From Jiangella alba (GTDB lineage: Bacteria > Actinomycetota > Actinomycetes > Jiangellales > Jiangellaceae), in NCBI RefSeq assembly GCF_900106035.1, contig NZ_FNUC01000004.1:2170001-2234000 (forward strand): a DNA stretch of 64,000 nucleotides. The letters run 5' to 3'. The notes under the pieces were generated by a model, which saw only the letters and a list, made by a program, of their open reading frames with translations, searched no databases and was not told the DNA's origin. The stretch's first letter is position 1. The number at the start of each line of letters is the position of its first letter. Positions 32,530 through 41,109 of this stretch are shown here, in pieces. The position numbers and the translations under genes were made by a program.

Positions 32530-33849
32530 ATGTCGAACCGACTCGGCCGGCTGGCACCGGCCGTGTGCGCGGTCCTGGTGCTCGCCGCCTGCGGCGAGAG
32601 TTCCGATCCGCGGGAGAACACCGACGCCGCCGACGGCGACGACGGAGGCGGCAGCAGCGGCGGCCAGGTCACGCTGGTCATGGAGAGCTGGCGCAACGAC
32701 GACCTCGCCATCTGGGAGGACGTCATCCTGCCCGCGTTCCACGAGCAGCACCCGAACATCCGGGTGACGTTCCAGCCGACGGCGCCGGACGAGTACGACG
32801 CCGCGCTCGACGCCAAACTGTCCGGCGGCACCGCGGGCGACCTGATCACCTGCCGGCCGTTCGACGTCTCCCTGCGCCTGTTCGAGGAGGGTCACCTCGC
32901 CTCGCTCACCGACCTCGAGGGGATGGACGCCTTCGGCGACGTCGCCCGGGCCGCGTGGTCGACCGACGACGGCTCGGAGTCGTTCTGCGTCCCGATGGCG
33001 TCGGTGATCCACGGCTTCCTCTACAACAAGACGGCCTTCGACGAGCTCGGCCTCACGCCGCCGGAGACGGAGGAGCAGTTCCACGAGCTGCTCGGCACGA
33101 TCGCCGCCGACGGCACGTACGCCCCGCTGGTCATGGGCACCGCCGACCAGTGGGAGGCGGCGACCATGGGCCTGCAGAACATCGGCCCGAACTACTGGAA
33201 CGGCGAGGAGGGCCGGCAGGCGCTCATCGACGGCGCCGAGCGGTTCGACGACGAGCAGTACGTCGCCGCCTTCACCGAGCTGGCCTCGTGGGCGGAGTTC
33301 CTGCCCAGCGGCTACGAGTCGATGACCTACCCCGACGCGCAGAACATGTTCACCCTCGGCCGCGGGGCGATCTTCCCGGCCGGTTCCTGGGAGATCGCGC
33401 TCTTCAACGAGCAGGCGGACTTCGAGATGGGGGCGTTCGGCCCGCCGGTGCCGGAGGGCCAGGACACCTGCTACATCAGCGACCACACCGACATCGGCGT
33501 CGGCATGAACGCGGCCACCGAGCACCCGGACGAGGTCAGGACGTTCCTGGAGTGGACCACCTCGGCCGAGTTCGCGGACCTGTACGCCAACGAGCTGCCG
33601 GGGTTCTTCCCGATGTCCGACCACGACGTCGAGGTCGACGACCCGCTGGCGCAGGAGTTCCTCAGCTGGCGCGACGACTGCGAGTCGACCATCCGCAACT
33701 CGTACCAGATCCTCTCGCGCGGTGAGCCCAACCTGGAGAACCAGCTCTGGGACCTCAGCGCGCAGTTGCTGAACGGCACCGTCCAGCCGGCCGATGCCGC
33801 CGCCCAGGCCCAGGCGGGCCTGGAGCGCTGGTACGAGCCGCAGCAGTAG
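32530..33849 (+). CDS. ABC transporter sugar-binding lipoprotein
   Basis: A 439-residue extracellular solute-binding protein of the carbohydrate (family 1) type. The signal peptide ends in a lipobox LAAC with Cys21 as the lipid-modified residue, followed by an acidic Gly/Ser linker. The mature part has typical motifs TLVMESWRNDD, IWEDVILPAFHEQHPNIRVTFQ and LYNKTAFDELGL. It delivers substrate to the two permeases that follow at 33859 and 34829. No ATPase gene is present, so a shared MsiK-like ATPase elsewhere is expected. Confidence 0.92.
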   Translation: MSNRLGRLAPAVCAVLVLAACGESSDPRENTDAADGDDGGGSSGGQVTLVMESWRNDDLAIWEDVILPAFHEQHPNIRVTFQPTAPDEYDAALDAKLSGGTAGDLITCRPFDVSLRLFEEGHLASLTDLEGMDAFGDVARAAWSTDDGSESFCVPMASVIHGFLYNKTAFDELGLTPPETEEQFHELLGTIAADGTYAPLVMGTADQWEAATMGLQNIGPNYWNGEEGRQALIDGAERFDDEQYVAAFTELASWAEFLPSGYESMTYPDAQNMFTLGRGAIFPAGSWEIALFNEQADFEMGAFGPPVPEGQDTCYISDHTDIGVGMNAATEHPDEVRTFLEWTTSAEFADLYANELPGFFPMSDHDVEVDDPLAQEFLSWRDDCESTIRNSYQILSRGEPNLENQLWDLSAQLLNGTVQPADAAAQAQAGLERWYEPQQ

Positions 33850-33858
33850 GGAGTGCGC

Positions 33859-34818
33859 ATGACCTCGGCGCCTCCCGAGGGGATCGGCATCGACGCCACG
33901 GCCGGGAGCACACCGGCCGTGGCGCCGGCGCCCGCCGCCCGCCCGCGTCGCCGGTTCCGCACCCATCTGGTCGTGTTCATCGCGCCGGCGGCGGTGATCT
34001 ACACGATCTTCATGGTCTACCCGCTGCTCGACTCGCTGCGGCTGAGCCTGTACGCCCCGGTCGACGGCGTCCAGACGTTCGTCGGCCTGGACAACTTCGT
34101 CCACCTGCTCTCCGACGACCTGCTCTCCGACGCGTTCTGGAACGCGGTGTGGAACAACCTGGTGTTCTTCGCCGTGCACTTCTTCGTCCAGAACCCGATC
34201 GGCCTGCTGCTCGCGGCGCTGCTGGCCGCGCCCACGCTGCGGGGCCGGTCGGCGTACCGCACGCTGCTGTTCATCCCGACGACGCTGAGCGTCGTCATCG
34301 TCGGGTTCATCTGGCAGCTGATCATCAGCCCGGTGTGGGGGTTCGTCGAGACACCGCTGCTGGGGCAGTCGAGCACCGCCCTGGTGACGCTCGCGCTGAT
34401 GTCGGTGTGGCAGTACATCGGCATCCCGATGATCCTCTTCTACGCCGTGCTCATCAGCATCCCGGACGAGCTCATCGAGGCGGCGACGGTCGACGGCGCC
34501 GGCGCGTGGTCGACGTTCTGGCGGGTCAAGTTCCCGCTGATCCTGCCCACCGTCGGCATCGTCTCCGTCATCACGTACGTGGCGAACATGAACGCCTTCG
34601 ACCTGATCTACACCGTCAAGGGCGCCCTGGCCGGTCCGGACTTCGCCTCGGACATCATGGGGACGCTGTTCTTCCGCACCTTCTTCGGCTTCCAGCTCCA
34701 GCAGGGCTCCAGCACCATGGGCGCCACCGTCGCCACCATGATGTTCCTGCTCATCCTGGCCGGCGTGCTGGCGTACTTCTACGGCTGGCAGCGACGCATC
34801 CAGAGCTACCAACTATGA
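33859..34818 (+). CDS. ABC sugar transporter permease (MalF/UgpA type)
   Basis: A 319-residue membrane protein with six helices and the conserved cytoplasmic EAA loop DELIEAATVDGAGAWSTFWRVKFPLI, which docks the ATPase. The N-terminal 35 residues are a flexible Ala/Pro-rich extension. ATG 33859 follows AGGGAG; GTG 33853 is also possible. It forms the heteromeric channel with the next gene. Confidence 0.92.
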   Translation: MTSAPPEGIGIDATAGSTPAVAPAPAARPRRRFRTHLVVFIAPAAVIYTIFMVYPLLDSLRLSLYAPVDGVQTFVGLDNFVHLLSDDLLSDAFWNAVWNNLVFFAVHFFVQNPIGLLLAALLAAPTLRGRSAYRTLLFIPTTLSVVIVGFIWQLIISPVWGFVETPLLGQSSTALVTLALMSVWQYIGIPMILFYAVLISIPDELIEAATVDGAGAWSTFWRVKFPLILPTVGIVSVITYVANMNAFDLIYTVKGALAGPDFASDIMGTLFFRTFFGFQLQQGSSTMGATVATMMFLLILAGVLAYFYGWQRRIQSYQL

Positions 34819-34828
34819 GGAGCCCAGA

Positions 34829-35713
34829 GTGAGCGCTGTGAGCACCCCGCCCCGCGGTGTCGCGCGGCCACCGCGGGCGGGCCGGACCTGGCGGGCGCGG
34901 GCCGGCGTGGCCGTCCCGCACCTCATCCTGATCGCCTACGTCGTCGTGGCGTGCGGGCCGATCGCGCTGATCGTCATGAACGCGTTCAAGTCCCGCCAGG
35001 CGATCTTCGAGGAGCCGTTCGCGTTCCCGACGCCGTCGACGCTGGACCTGGGCGGCTTCGAGACGGTTTTCACCCGGGCCCGGTTCGAGCTGTACTTCCT
35101 CAACAGCTTCATCGTCACCGTCAGCACGGTGGTCCTGGTGCTGCTGCTCGGGTCGATGGCGGCGTTCGCCCTGGCCGAGTACCGGTTCGCCGGCATCACC
35201 GTCATCTCGCTGTACATGGCGGTGGGGATCATGATCCCGATCCGCCTCGGCACGGTCGGCATCCTCGACCTCATGGTCCGGCTGAACCTGGTGAACTCGC
35301 TGGCCGGACTGGTGCTGGTGTACACCGCGATGGGACTGCCACTGGCGGTGTTCGTGCTGACCGCGTTCTTCAAACAGGTGCCCGGTGACCTGAAGGACGC
35401 GGCCCGCATCGACGGCGCCAGCGAGTACCGGGTGTACTCGCTGGCCCTGCCGCTGGTGCGGCCGGGCCTGGCCGCCATCGGCGTGTACACCATGCTGCCG
35501 ATCTGGAACGACCTGTGGTTCCCGCTGATCCTCACCCCGGGCGAGGGCGTCCGCACGGTGACGCTGGGCACGCAGTTGTTCCTCGGGCAGTTCGTCAGCG
35601 ACTGGAACGCCGTGCTCGCGGTGCTGACGCTGGCGGCGCTGCCGATGCTGGCGCTGTTCATCATCTTCTCGCGGCAGTTCGTCCGCGGCCTGACGTCGGG
35701 AGCGATCAAGTGA
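34829..35713 (+). CDS. ABC sugar transporter permease (MalG/UgpE type)
   Basis: A 294-residue permease with six helices and the EAA loop GDLKDAARIDGASEYRVYSLALPLVRPGL. The periplasmic-side loop after helix 1 (NAFKSRQAIFEEPFAFP) is typical of the MalG side. It starts 10 bases after the first permease and its stop overlaps the first oxidoreductase by 4 bases (GTGA). Confidence 0.92.
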   Translation: MSAVSTPPRGVARPPRAGRTWRARAGVAVPHLILIAYVVVACGPIALIVMNAFKSRQAIFEEPFAFPTPSTLDLGGFETVFTRARFELYFLNSFIVTVSTVVLVLLLGSMAAFALAEYRFAGITVISLYMAVGIMIPIRLGTVGILDLMVRLNLVNSLAGLVLVYTAMGLPLAVFVLTAFFKQVPGDLKDAARIDGASEYRVYSLALPLVRPGLAAIGVYTMLPIWNDLWFPLILTPGEGVRTVTLGTQLFLGQFVSDWNAVLAVLTLAALPMLALFIIFSRQFVRGLTSGAIK

Positions 35714-36702
35714 GCCGGACGCGGATCGGCATCGTCGGGGCCGGCTTCATGGGCTCCGTCCACGCGGCGGCGTGGGCGGCCTGCCCGGACGCCCGGCTGA
35801 CGGCGGTGCTCGGCGGCTCCGGCCCGCCCACCCGGCTGGCGGACGAGTACGGCATGCGGGTCTGCGCCGGCCTGGACGAGCTGCTCGACCAGGTCGACGT
35901 CGTCGACGTCTGCGTGCCCACCGACCTGCACCACGAGGTCACCGTCCGCGCGGCCAAGGCCGGGCGCGCCGTCGTCTGCGAGAAGCCGCTGGCCCGGACG
36001 CCCGGCGAGGCGGCGGAGATGGTCGCGGTCTGCCGCGAGGCCGGCGTGGCGCTGCTGCCCGCCCACGTCGTGCGGTTCTTCCCCGAGTACGCGGCGGCGA
36101 AGACGGCGGTCGACGCTGGCGCCGTCGGCGAGCCGGCCGTGGTCCGGCTGACCCGCGCGTCGTTCCAGCCCCCGGATGGCTGGTACCTCGACGAGGCGCG
36201 CTCGGGCGGGCTGCACCTCGACCTGATGGTGCACGACCTCGACTACGCCCGCTGGGTCGCCGGCGAGGTCGTGGGCGTGCACGCGCGCAGCCTCCGGGCC
36301 GTCCGTCCGGACGCCGGCACCGACCACGTCCTGGCGATCCTGCGGCACGCGCCGGGCGCCATCAGCCACGTCGAGGCGTCGTGGGCGCACCCGCCGCCGA
36401 CGTTTCGCACCCGCGCCGAGATCGCCGGGACCGCTGGCCTGCTCGAGCTCGACTCCGACCGCAGCGCGCCGGTGCGGCCGAACCTGCGGGCCGGGTCCGC
36501 GGCGGGGCCGATGCCGCTGCCGTCCAGCCCGCTCGCCGAGTCGCCCTACACGATCCAGCTGCGGCACTTCCTCGACGTCGTCCGCGGCGTCGCGGCGCCG
36601 AGCGTGACCGCCGACGACGCACTCGCCGCGGTGCGCATCGCGACGGCGATCGGGCGGTCGATCGCCACCGGCCGGCCCGTGGACGTGGAGGTGGCCGCAT
36701 GA
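35710..36702 (+). CDS. Gfo/Idh/MocA family oxidoreductase 1
   Basis: A 330-residue NAD(P)-dependent sugar dehydrogenase-type enzyme. The Rossmann motif GIVGAGFMGSVHAAAW is at the N-terminus, the EKP motif in VVCEKPLA, and the active-site region GGLHLDLMVHDLDYARW has the conserved Asp/His. GTG 35710 overlaps the permease stop. In a pathway with DUF1080 domains it may oxidise a hexose position to a keto sugar or reduce an imported one. The exact substrate is unknown. Confidence 0.9.
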   Translation: MSRTRIGIVGAGFMGSVHAAAWAACPDARLTAVLGGSGPPTRLADEYGMRVCAGLDELLDQVDVVDVCVPTDLHHEVTVRAAKAGRAVVCEKPLARTPGEAAEMVAVCREAGVALLPAHVVRFFPEYAAAKTAVDAGAVGEPAVVRLTRASFQPPDGWYLDEARSGGLHLDLMVHDLDYARWVAGEVVGVHARSLRAVRPDAGTDHVLAILRHAPGAISHVEASWAHPPPTFRTRAEIAGTAGLLELDSDRSAPVRPNLRAGSAAGPMPLPSSPLAESPYTIQLRHFLDVVRGVAAPSVTADDALAAVRIATAIGRSIATGRPVDVEVAA

Positions 36703-37685
36703 GAGTCGGGTTCCTGTCCACCGCGCACGTGCACGTCGACGCGTACGTCGGCAACGTCCGGGCCGCCGGGGCCGAGGCGACCGGCGTCACCGACGACGAC
36801 GCCGAGCGCGGCGCCCGCTGGGCCGACGCGCACGGGGTGCCGTGGTTCTCCTCGCCCGAGCGGCTGCTCGACACCGTCGACGCCGTCGTCGTCGGGTCCG
36901 AGACGGTGCACCACCGCCGCCTCGTGGAGCAGGCCGCGGCGGCCGGCGTCGCCGTCCTCTGCGAGAAGCCGCTCGCCACGAACGAGGACGACGCCCGCGC
37001 CATCGTCGACGTGTGCGCCGCGGCGGGCGTGCCACTGATGACGGCGTTCCCGATGCGGTTCAGCCCGCCGTTGCGCGAGTGCGCGGCGCTGCTCGCCGAC
37101 GGCGCGCTCGGCCGGGTCTACGCCTGCACCGGCACCAACCAGAGCGTGCTGCCCACGAGGCACGGCGCCTGGTTCGCCGACCCCGTGCTGGCCGGCGGGG
37201 GCGCCGTCATGGACCACGTGGTGCACCTGGCCGACGTCCTGCGCTGGTACCTGGGCGAGGATCCGGTCGAGGTGTACGCGGCCACCAACCGGGTCCTGCA
37301 CCGCGACACCGTGGCCGTCGAGACCGGGGCGCTGGTCATGCTCGGCTACCCGGGCGGCGTGTTCGCGACCATCGACTCCAGCTGGAGCCGTCCGGAGGGG
37401 TATCCCACCTGGGGCGGGCTCACCCTCGAGCTGGTCGGCGAGCACGGCACGATCGCGGTCGACCCCTTCAGCCAGCACCTCACCGTGCACCGCGCGCCGC
37501 CGGGACGGCTGGACTGGCCGGCCTGGGGATCGGACGCCAACCAGGCCATGATCGAGGAGTTCCTCGACGCGGCCCGCCACCGGCGCCGTCCGTCCGTCAC
37601 CGGAGAGGACGGGCTGGCGGCGACGCGGGTGGCGCTGGCGGCCTCGTGGTCCGCCGCCCGCGGCGCGCCGGTCGCGGTGGGCTGA
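36699..37685 (+). CDS. Gfo/Idh/MocA family oxidoreductase 2
   Basis: A 328-residue enzyme overlapping the previous gene by 4 bases (ATGA). The N-terminal nucleotide site is unusual: MRVGFLSTAHVHVDAYVGN replaces the normal GxGxxG loop with a His-containing segment seen in one Gfo/Idh/MocA subgroup. EKPLATN, FPMRFSPP and GGGAVMDHVVHLADVLRW are the remaining family motifs. With oxidoreductase 1 it probably handles successive redox steps on the imported sugar. This is the last gene of the operon. Confidence 0.9.
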   Translation: MRVGFLSTAHVHVDAYVGNVRAAGAEATGVTDDDAERGARWADAHGVPWFSSPERLLDTVDAVVVGSETVHHRRLVEQAAAAGVAVLCEKPLATNEDDARAIVDVCAAAGVPLMTAFPMRFSPPLRECAALLADGALGRVYACTGTNQSVLPTRHGAWFADPVLAGGGAVMDHVVHLADVLRWYLGEDPVEVYAATNRVLHRDTVAVETGALVMLGYPGGVFATIDSSWSRPEGYPTWGGLTLELVGEHGTIAVDPFSQHLTVHRAPPGRLDWPAWGSDANQAMIEEFLDAARHRRRPSVTGEDGLAATRVALAASWSAARGAPVAVG

Positions 37686-38309
37686 GCTAGGCGTACCCGG
37701 CCATCACCGGCGATGTCGCGTGATCGGCACGGTGACGTCTCCGTCGTCTCGGTGCCGCCGTGTCGCCCGTCCCGTCCCGCCCCGGGCCGGGCCGTCCGGA
37801 CGGGGCGGCGACAGGCGATGATCTCCGACGCGTGCTGGCACCGGCGCCACCATGTGCCGTCATGTCAACACAATGCTGACGACGACCGGCCCCACCGCCC
37901 GGGAGCTGACCGAAACCATCCACCTTTTCAGTCGTCATAGCAGCTCAAAAGGTTGATGATCACAGATGGAGGTCATCACTGGTCGTCACGGTGACGGCGC
38001 CGACATCCCTCAGAACGCGGACCAGCTGTCCACAACTCGTCGTCACCCTGAGCGACGGCAGGTCTTCACGCAGAACGGCGGCCAACAACCGGTGCGGTCC
38101 CTTTGCAATGGACACCCATACGCACCACCGCGCGGTCTGCCCCCGAGCGGTGCGTATCGGTGTCCATTGCAAAAGAGGCCGAACACCAGCTCGTGGCCGG
38201 GAGGCACCAGGCCGGTCGAGCGCCGAACCCGGAGCGCACATCCGAACCGATCGCGTTCAGGTGGGGCGGGCCACTCGACCCTCCGCGGATCGATCGGATT
38301 CGGCCCGGG
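37686..38309. other. Intergenic region with a large inverted repeat
   Basis: A 624-base non-coding stretch between the sugar operon and a small hypothetical gene. Composition is lower in GC near 37900-38050. Open frames here lack conserved features. The notable content is the long inverted repeat at 38102-38173 and a small palindrome GTCACGGTGAC near 37985. Confidence 0.6.
38102..38173. repeat. Near-perfect 25-bp inverted repeat with 22-base spacer
   Basis: The left arm (38102-38126, beginning TTTGCAATGGACACC) and right arm (38149-38173, ending GGTGTCCATTGCAAA) are complementary at 24 of 25 positions. The spacer is GC-rich. No transposase is nearby. It could be a bidirectional terminator, a miniature element, or a recombination or protein-binding site. 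No T-run follows either arm beyond AAAA/TTTT next to the stem. Confidence 0.85.
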
Positions 38310-38639
38310 CTACGCCGTCTGCTGGGCCGCGGTGGCGCAGCGGGCCCGGGCGTTGAGCACGGTGAACCCGGTCGGGTGGGCGCTTCCCGTGGGCTCGGGC
38401 GCGGGCGGCGGGTCGATCCAGCGGACCTCGGTGAGGCCCCCGTGGCCGTGGATGCGCTGGACGTCGTCGATGTCGTCGTAGACGGCGACCGACTGGACCT
38501 CCGAGCAGCACCAGGCGAGGGTGACGCGGCCGGTGGGGTACTGCGTGCCGTAGGCCACCAGGCCGGTGCCGGAGACGCCGGTGAGGTCGTAGCGGCGGTG
38601 CAGGCCGAAGCGGCGCGGAAGTGGAGCGGGCTGGCTCAC
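38310..38639 (-). CDS. Small conserved-looking hypothetical protein
   Basis: A 109-residue protein with no family I can name for certain. The middle segment (YDLTGVSGTGLVAYGTQYPTGRVTLAWCC, VYDDIDDVQRIHGHGGLTEVRWID) reads like a small beta-barrel with a His-rich loop and matches a pattern I have seen in actinobacterial hypothetical proteins. GTG 38639 follows GGGGAACGAG at a suitable distance. It stands alone between two non-coding stretches. Confidence 0.65.
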   Translation of the reverse strand: MSQPAPLPRRFGLHRRYDLTGVSGTGLVAYGTQYPTGRVTLAWCCSEVQSVAVYDDIDDVQRIHGHGGLTEVRWIDPPPAPEPTGSAHPTGFTVLNARARCATAAQQTA

Positions 38640-39102
38640 GTGACTCGTTCCCCGTTTCGTTGATCAGGCGTGGCGGCCGGGACCTGGCTGGTCCGACCGG
38701 CCGCCACGCCGGCCTGTGGTGCGCGGTCGACGGCCGTTCGGCGCACCCCGATCGCCATGGGCCGTCCCTTCGCACTCTGGTGGAGATGTCACCAGAGTGA
38801 CACTCCCCACACGATCGTGCAGCGTCACCGCCCGACGTGTGACACGTTGAAACATCGGGAGACACGAGACGCGCGGCAAGTCCGGCATTCGCGACATCTC
38901 ACCCGGTTTTGGCGGCCAAGGCGCCGTTCTCCGCGGGCCTGTCGATTCACTGATCGAAACCGATGCTGGTCAGCGGCGATGGCCGGAGGCGTGGGGCGCG
39001 GCCGGATCCGGCGCGCCCACCTGTCTATCGCGTCCCGCGCGCCCTCGTCGCCCGGAAGGCCGCTCCCGTGACATCGGGCCCGCGACTGTGACGCGCGCGG
39101 TG
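38640..39102. other. 463-base intergenic region, no supported gene
   Basis: It holds the promoter side of the small hypothetical gene and the 3' flank of the exporter operon. Lower GC at 38780-38970. A CGTGT-G-ACACG palindrome is visible near 38837. Candidate frames are Arg/Pro-rich shadows. No terminator with a T-run is apparent. Confidence 0.5.
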
Positions 39103-41109
39103 TCAGCGCGACGTTTCGGGGGAGAGGTAGGCGGCGGCCTGCAGGCGGAACAGCTCGGCGTAGTGGCCGTCGCGGGCCATGAGCTCGTCGTGCGAGCCGT
39201 GCTCGGTCACCCGGCCGTCGCTCAGGACGTAGATGCGGTCGGCCGTGCGGACCGTGGAGAAGCGGTGCGAGATGAACAGCACCGTCCGGCCGCCGAGCAG
39301 GTCGCGCAGCGACTGGAACAACGCGTGCTCGGCCCGCGGGTCCAGCGACGCCGAGGGCTCGTCGAGGATGACGAACGGGGCGTCGCGGAAGAAGGCGCGG
39401 GCCAGCGCGACCCGCTGCCACTGGCCCAGCGAGAGGTCGCGGCCGCCCTTGAACATCCGCGACAGCGCGGTGTCCCAGCCCTGCGGGAGGCCCTGGATGA
39501 CGTCGGCGACGCCGGCCCGGCGGGCGGCCGCCGCGATGGCGTCGATCTCGTCCATGCGGTCGGCGTCGCCGAGGCCGACGTTCTCGCGCGCGGACAGGTG
39601 GTAGCGGACGAAGTCCTGGAAGACTACGGCGACCGACCGGCGCAGCCCCGGCCGCGAGTACGTCGCGACGTCGACGCCGTCCCAGCGGATGGTGCCGCCG
39701 TCGGGTTCGTACAGCGTCGCCAGCAGCTTGGCCAGCGTCGTCTTGCCGGAGCCGTTCTCGCCGACCAGCGCCACGATCTCGCCGGCGTTCAGCCGGATCG
39801 ACACGTCGTCCAGGGCCGGCGCCGTGCTGCCCGGGTAGGTGAAGCTGAGGCCGTCGGCGTGCAGGGCGCCGAACGACGCCGGCGCCGGAGCGCCCGACTC
39901 GGCCTGCTCCGCCGCCGGCCGCATGGCCACGAAGCGGTCGAGGTCGTCGAGGAACAGCCCCGACTCGAAGATCTGCTGCGCGCCCTTGAACAGGGTGCCG
40001 ACCTGGGTGGCCAGCAGCCGGATCGCGACGATCGCCGCGCCGGCCTCGGCCAGCGTGACCCGGCCCTGGCCGACCAGCCAGACCAGCGCCAGCAGCGTGG
40101 CGGCGAGGAACACGGCCGACGCGAGGTTGCCGGCCACGGCCAGTCGGGTGCGGCGGCGCAGGTGCGCCCGCAGGTCCTCGGTGTACGCGGAGTAGACGGC
40201 GTCGAAGCGGGCCCGCAGCGCGCCGGTCAGCCCGTACGCCCGCACCTCCTTCGCCTCGTCGCGGCCGGTCTGCACCAGGCCGAGGTACTGACGCAGCCGC
40301 AGCCGCGGCGTCTGCGCGACGGCGAAGTCGAACTCCAGCCGGCTCTCGCGGCGGGTGCTGAAGAACAGCGGGACGCCGGCCAGCAGCAGGATCGGCAGCA
40401 GCGCCGGCTCGAAGCTGATGATCGCGATCGACAGCCCGACGCAACCGGCCAGCCCGCCGGCCAGCCCGACCAGACCCTGGGTGAGCTGGTACGGCCGGCT
40501 CAGCGCGTTGGTCTGCACCCGCTGCAGCCGGTCGTAGAACTCCGGCGACTCGAACGCCCGCAGCCCCACCGCCCCGGCGACGTCGAGCAGCTGCTGCCAG
40601 GTGGAGCGCAGCACCAGCTCGGACAGCAGCCGCTGCTGGTTGGTCTGGATCGCCGACGCGACCGCCACCAGCGCCGTGATGGTGGCCAGCAGCACGACGG
40701 GGAACACGACCGGCCCGACCCCGCCGCCGTCGCCGACCACCAGGATCGCGTCGAGCACCGCCTTGACGATCAGCACCTGCGCCGCGATGACGGCCGCACC
40801 GAACAGCTGCAGCACCGTCGTGACGACGAACGCGCGCCGGTCCGCGGCCCACGTGAGCCGGATGCTGTGCCCGACCAGCGCGCGCAGCCGGCCCACCGAC
40901 CGCCGCTGCCGCCGCGCCGACGCCGCGAGGTCCACGTAGTCGTCGCTGGCCGGTGGGTCGTCGTCCGGCGGCGGGGGGACGTCGTCGGTCACCGGCGGCA
41001 GGGCGGCGCCGCCGGCCGCGGCCGGCCGGTCCTCGCGCACCGGGCGTCGCGCAGCCGCCTGCGCCGCTCGCGCCCGGGTGCCGGACCGTCCGGCCGCGTG
41101 CCGCGCCAT
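39103..41109 (-). CDS. ABC exporter (fused membrane and ATPase domains)
   Basis: A 668-residue half transporter. About 80 N-terminal residues are Pro/Asp-rich and cytoplasmic. Six helices follow (residues about 90-385), then the ATPase domain with Walker A ALVGENGSGKTTL, signature DLSLGQWQRVALARAF (SLGQ instead of SGGQ), Walker B PFVILDEPSASLD and switch His ISHRF. Homologues export peptides, lipids or glycans. The ATG shares one base with the stop of the nucleotidyltransferase gene, so the two are coupled. It is a candidate exporter for the lasso peptides, whose cluster lacks one. Confidence 0.92.
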   Translation of the reverse strand: MARHAAGRSGTRARAAQAAARRPVREDRPAAAGGAALPPVTDDVPPPPDDDPPASDDYVDLAASARRQRRSVGRLRALVGHSIRLTWAADRRAFVVTTVLQLFGAAVIAAQVLIVKAVLDAILVVGDGGGVGPVVFPVVLLATITALVAVASAIQTNQQRLLSELVLRSTWQQLLDVAGAVGLRAFESPEFYDRLQRVQTNALSRPYQLTQGLVGLAGGLAGCVGLSIAIISFEPALLPILLLAGVPLFFSTRRESRLEFDFAVAQTPRLRLRQYLGLVQTGRDEAKEVRAYGLTGALRARFDAVYSAYTEDLRAHLRRRTRLAVAGNLASAVFLAATLLALVWLVGQGRVTLAEAGAAIVAIRLLATQVGTLFKGAQQIFESGLFLDDLDRFVAMRPAAEQAESGAPAPASFGALHADGLSFTYPGSTAPALDDVSIRLNAGEIVALVGENGSGKTTLAKLLATLYEPDGGTIRWDGVDVATYSRPGLRRSVAVVFQDFVRYHLSARENVGLGDADRMDEIDAIAAAARRAGVADVIQGLPQGWDTALSRMFKGGRDLSLGQWQRVALARAFFRDAPFVILDEPSASLDPRAEHALFQSLRDLLGGRTVLFISHRFSTVRTADRIYVLSDGRVTEHGSHDELMARDGHYAELFRLQAAAYLSPETSR

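Noticed and set aside
37960-38241. Minus-strand frame of 93 codons in the intergenic region
   Set aside because: It spans the long inverted repeat, has no ribosome binding site and no recognisable motif.
38664-38897. Minus-strand frame of 77 codons
   Set aside because: Arg/Pro/Gly-rich, no start signal, and lies in the promoter side of the exporter flank.
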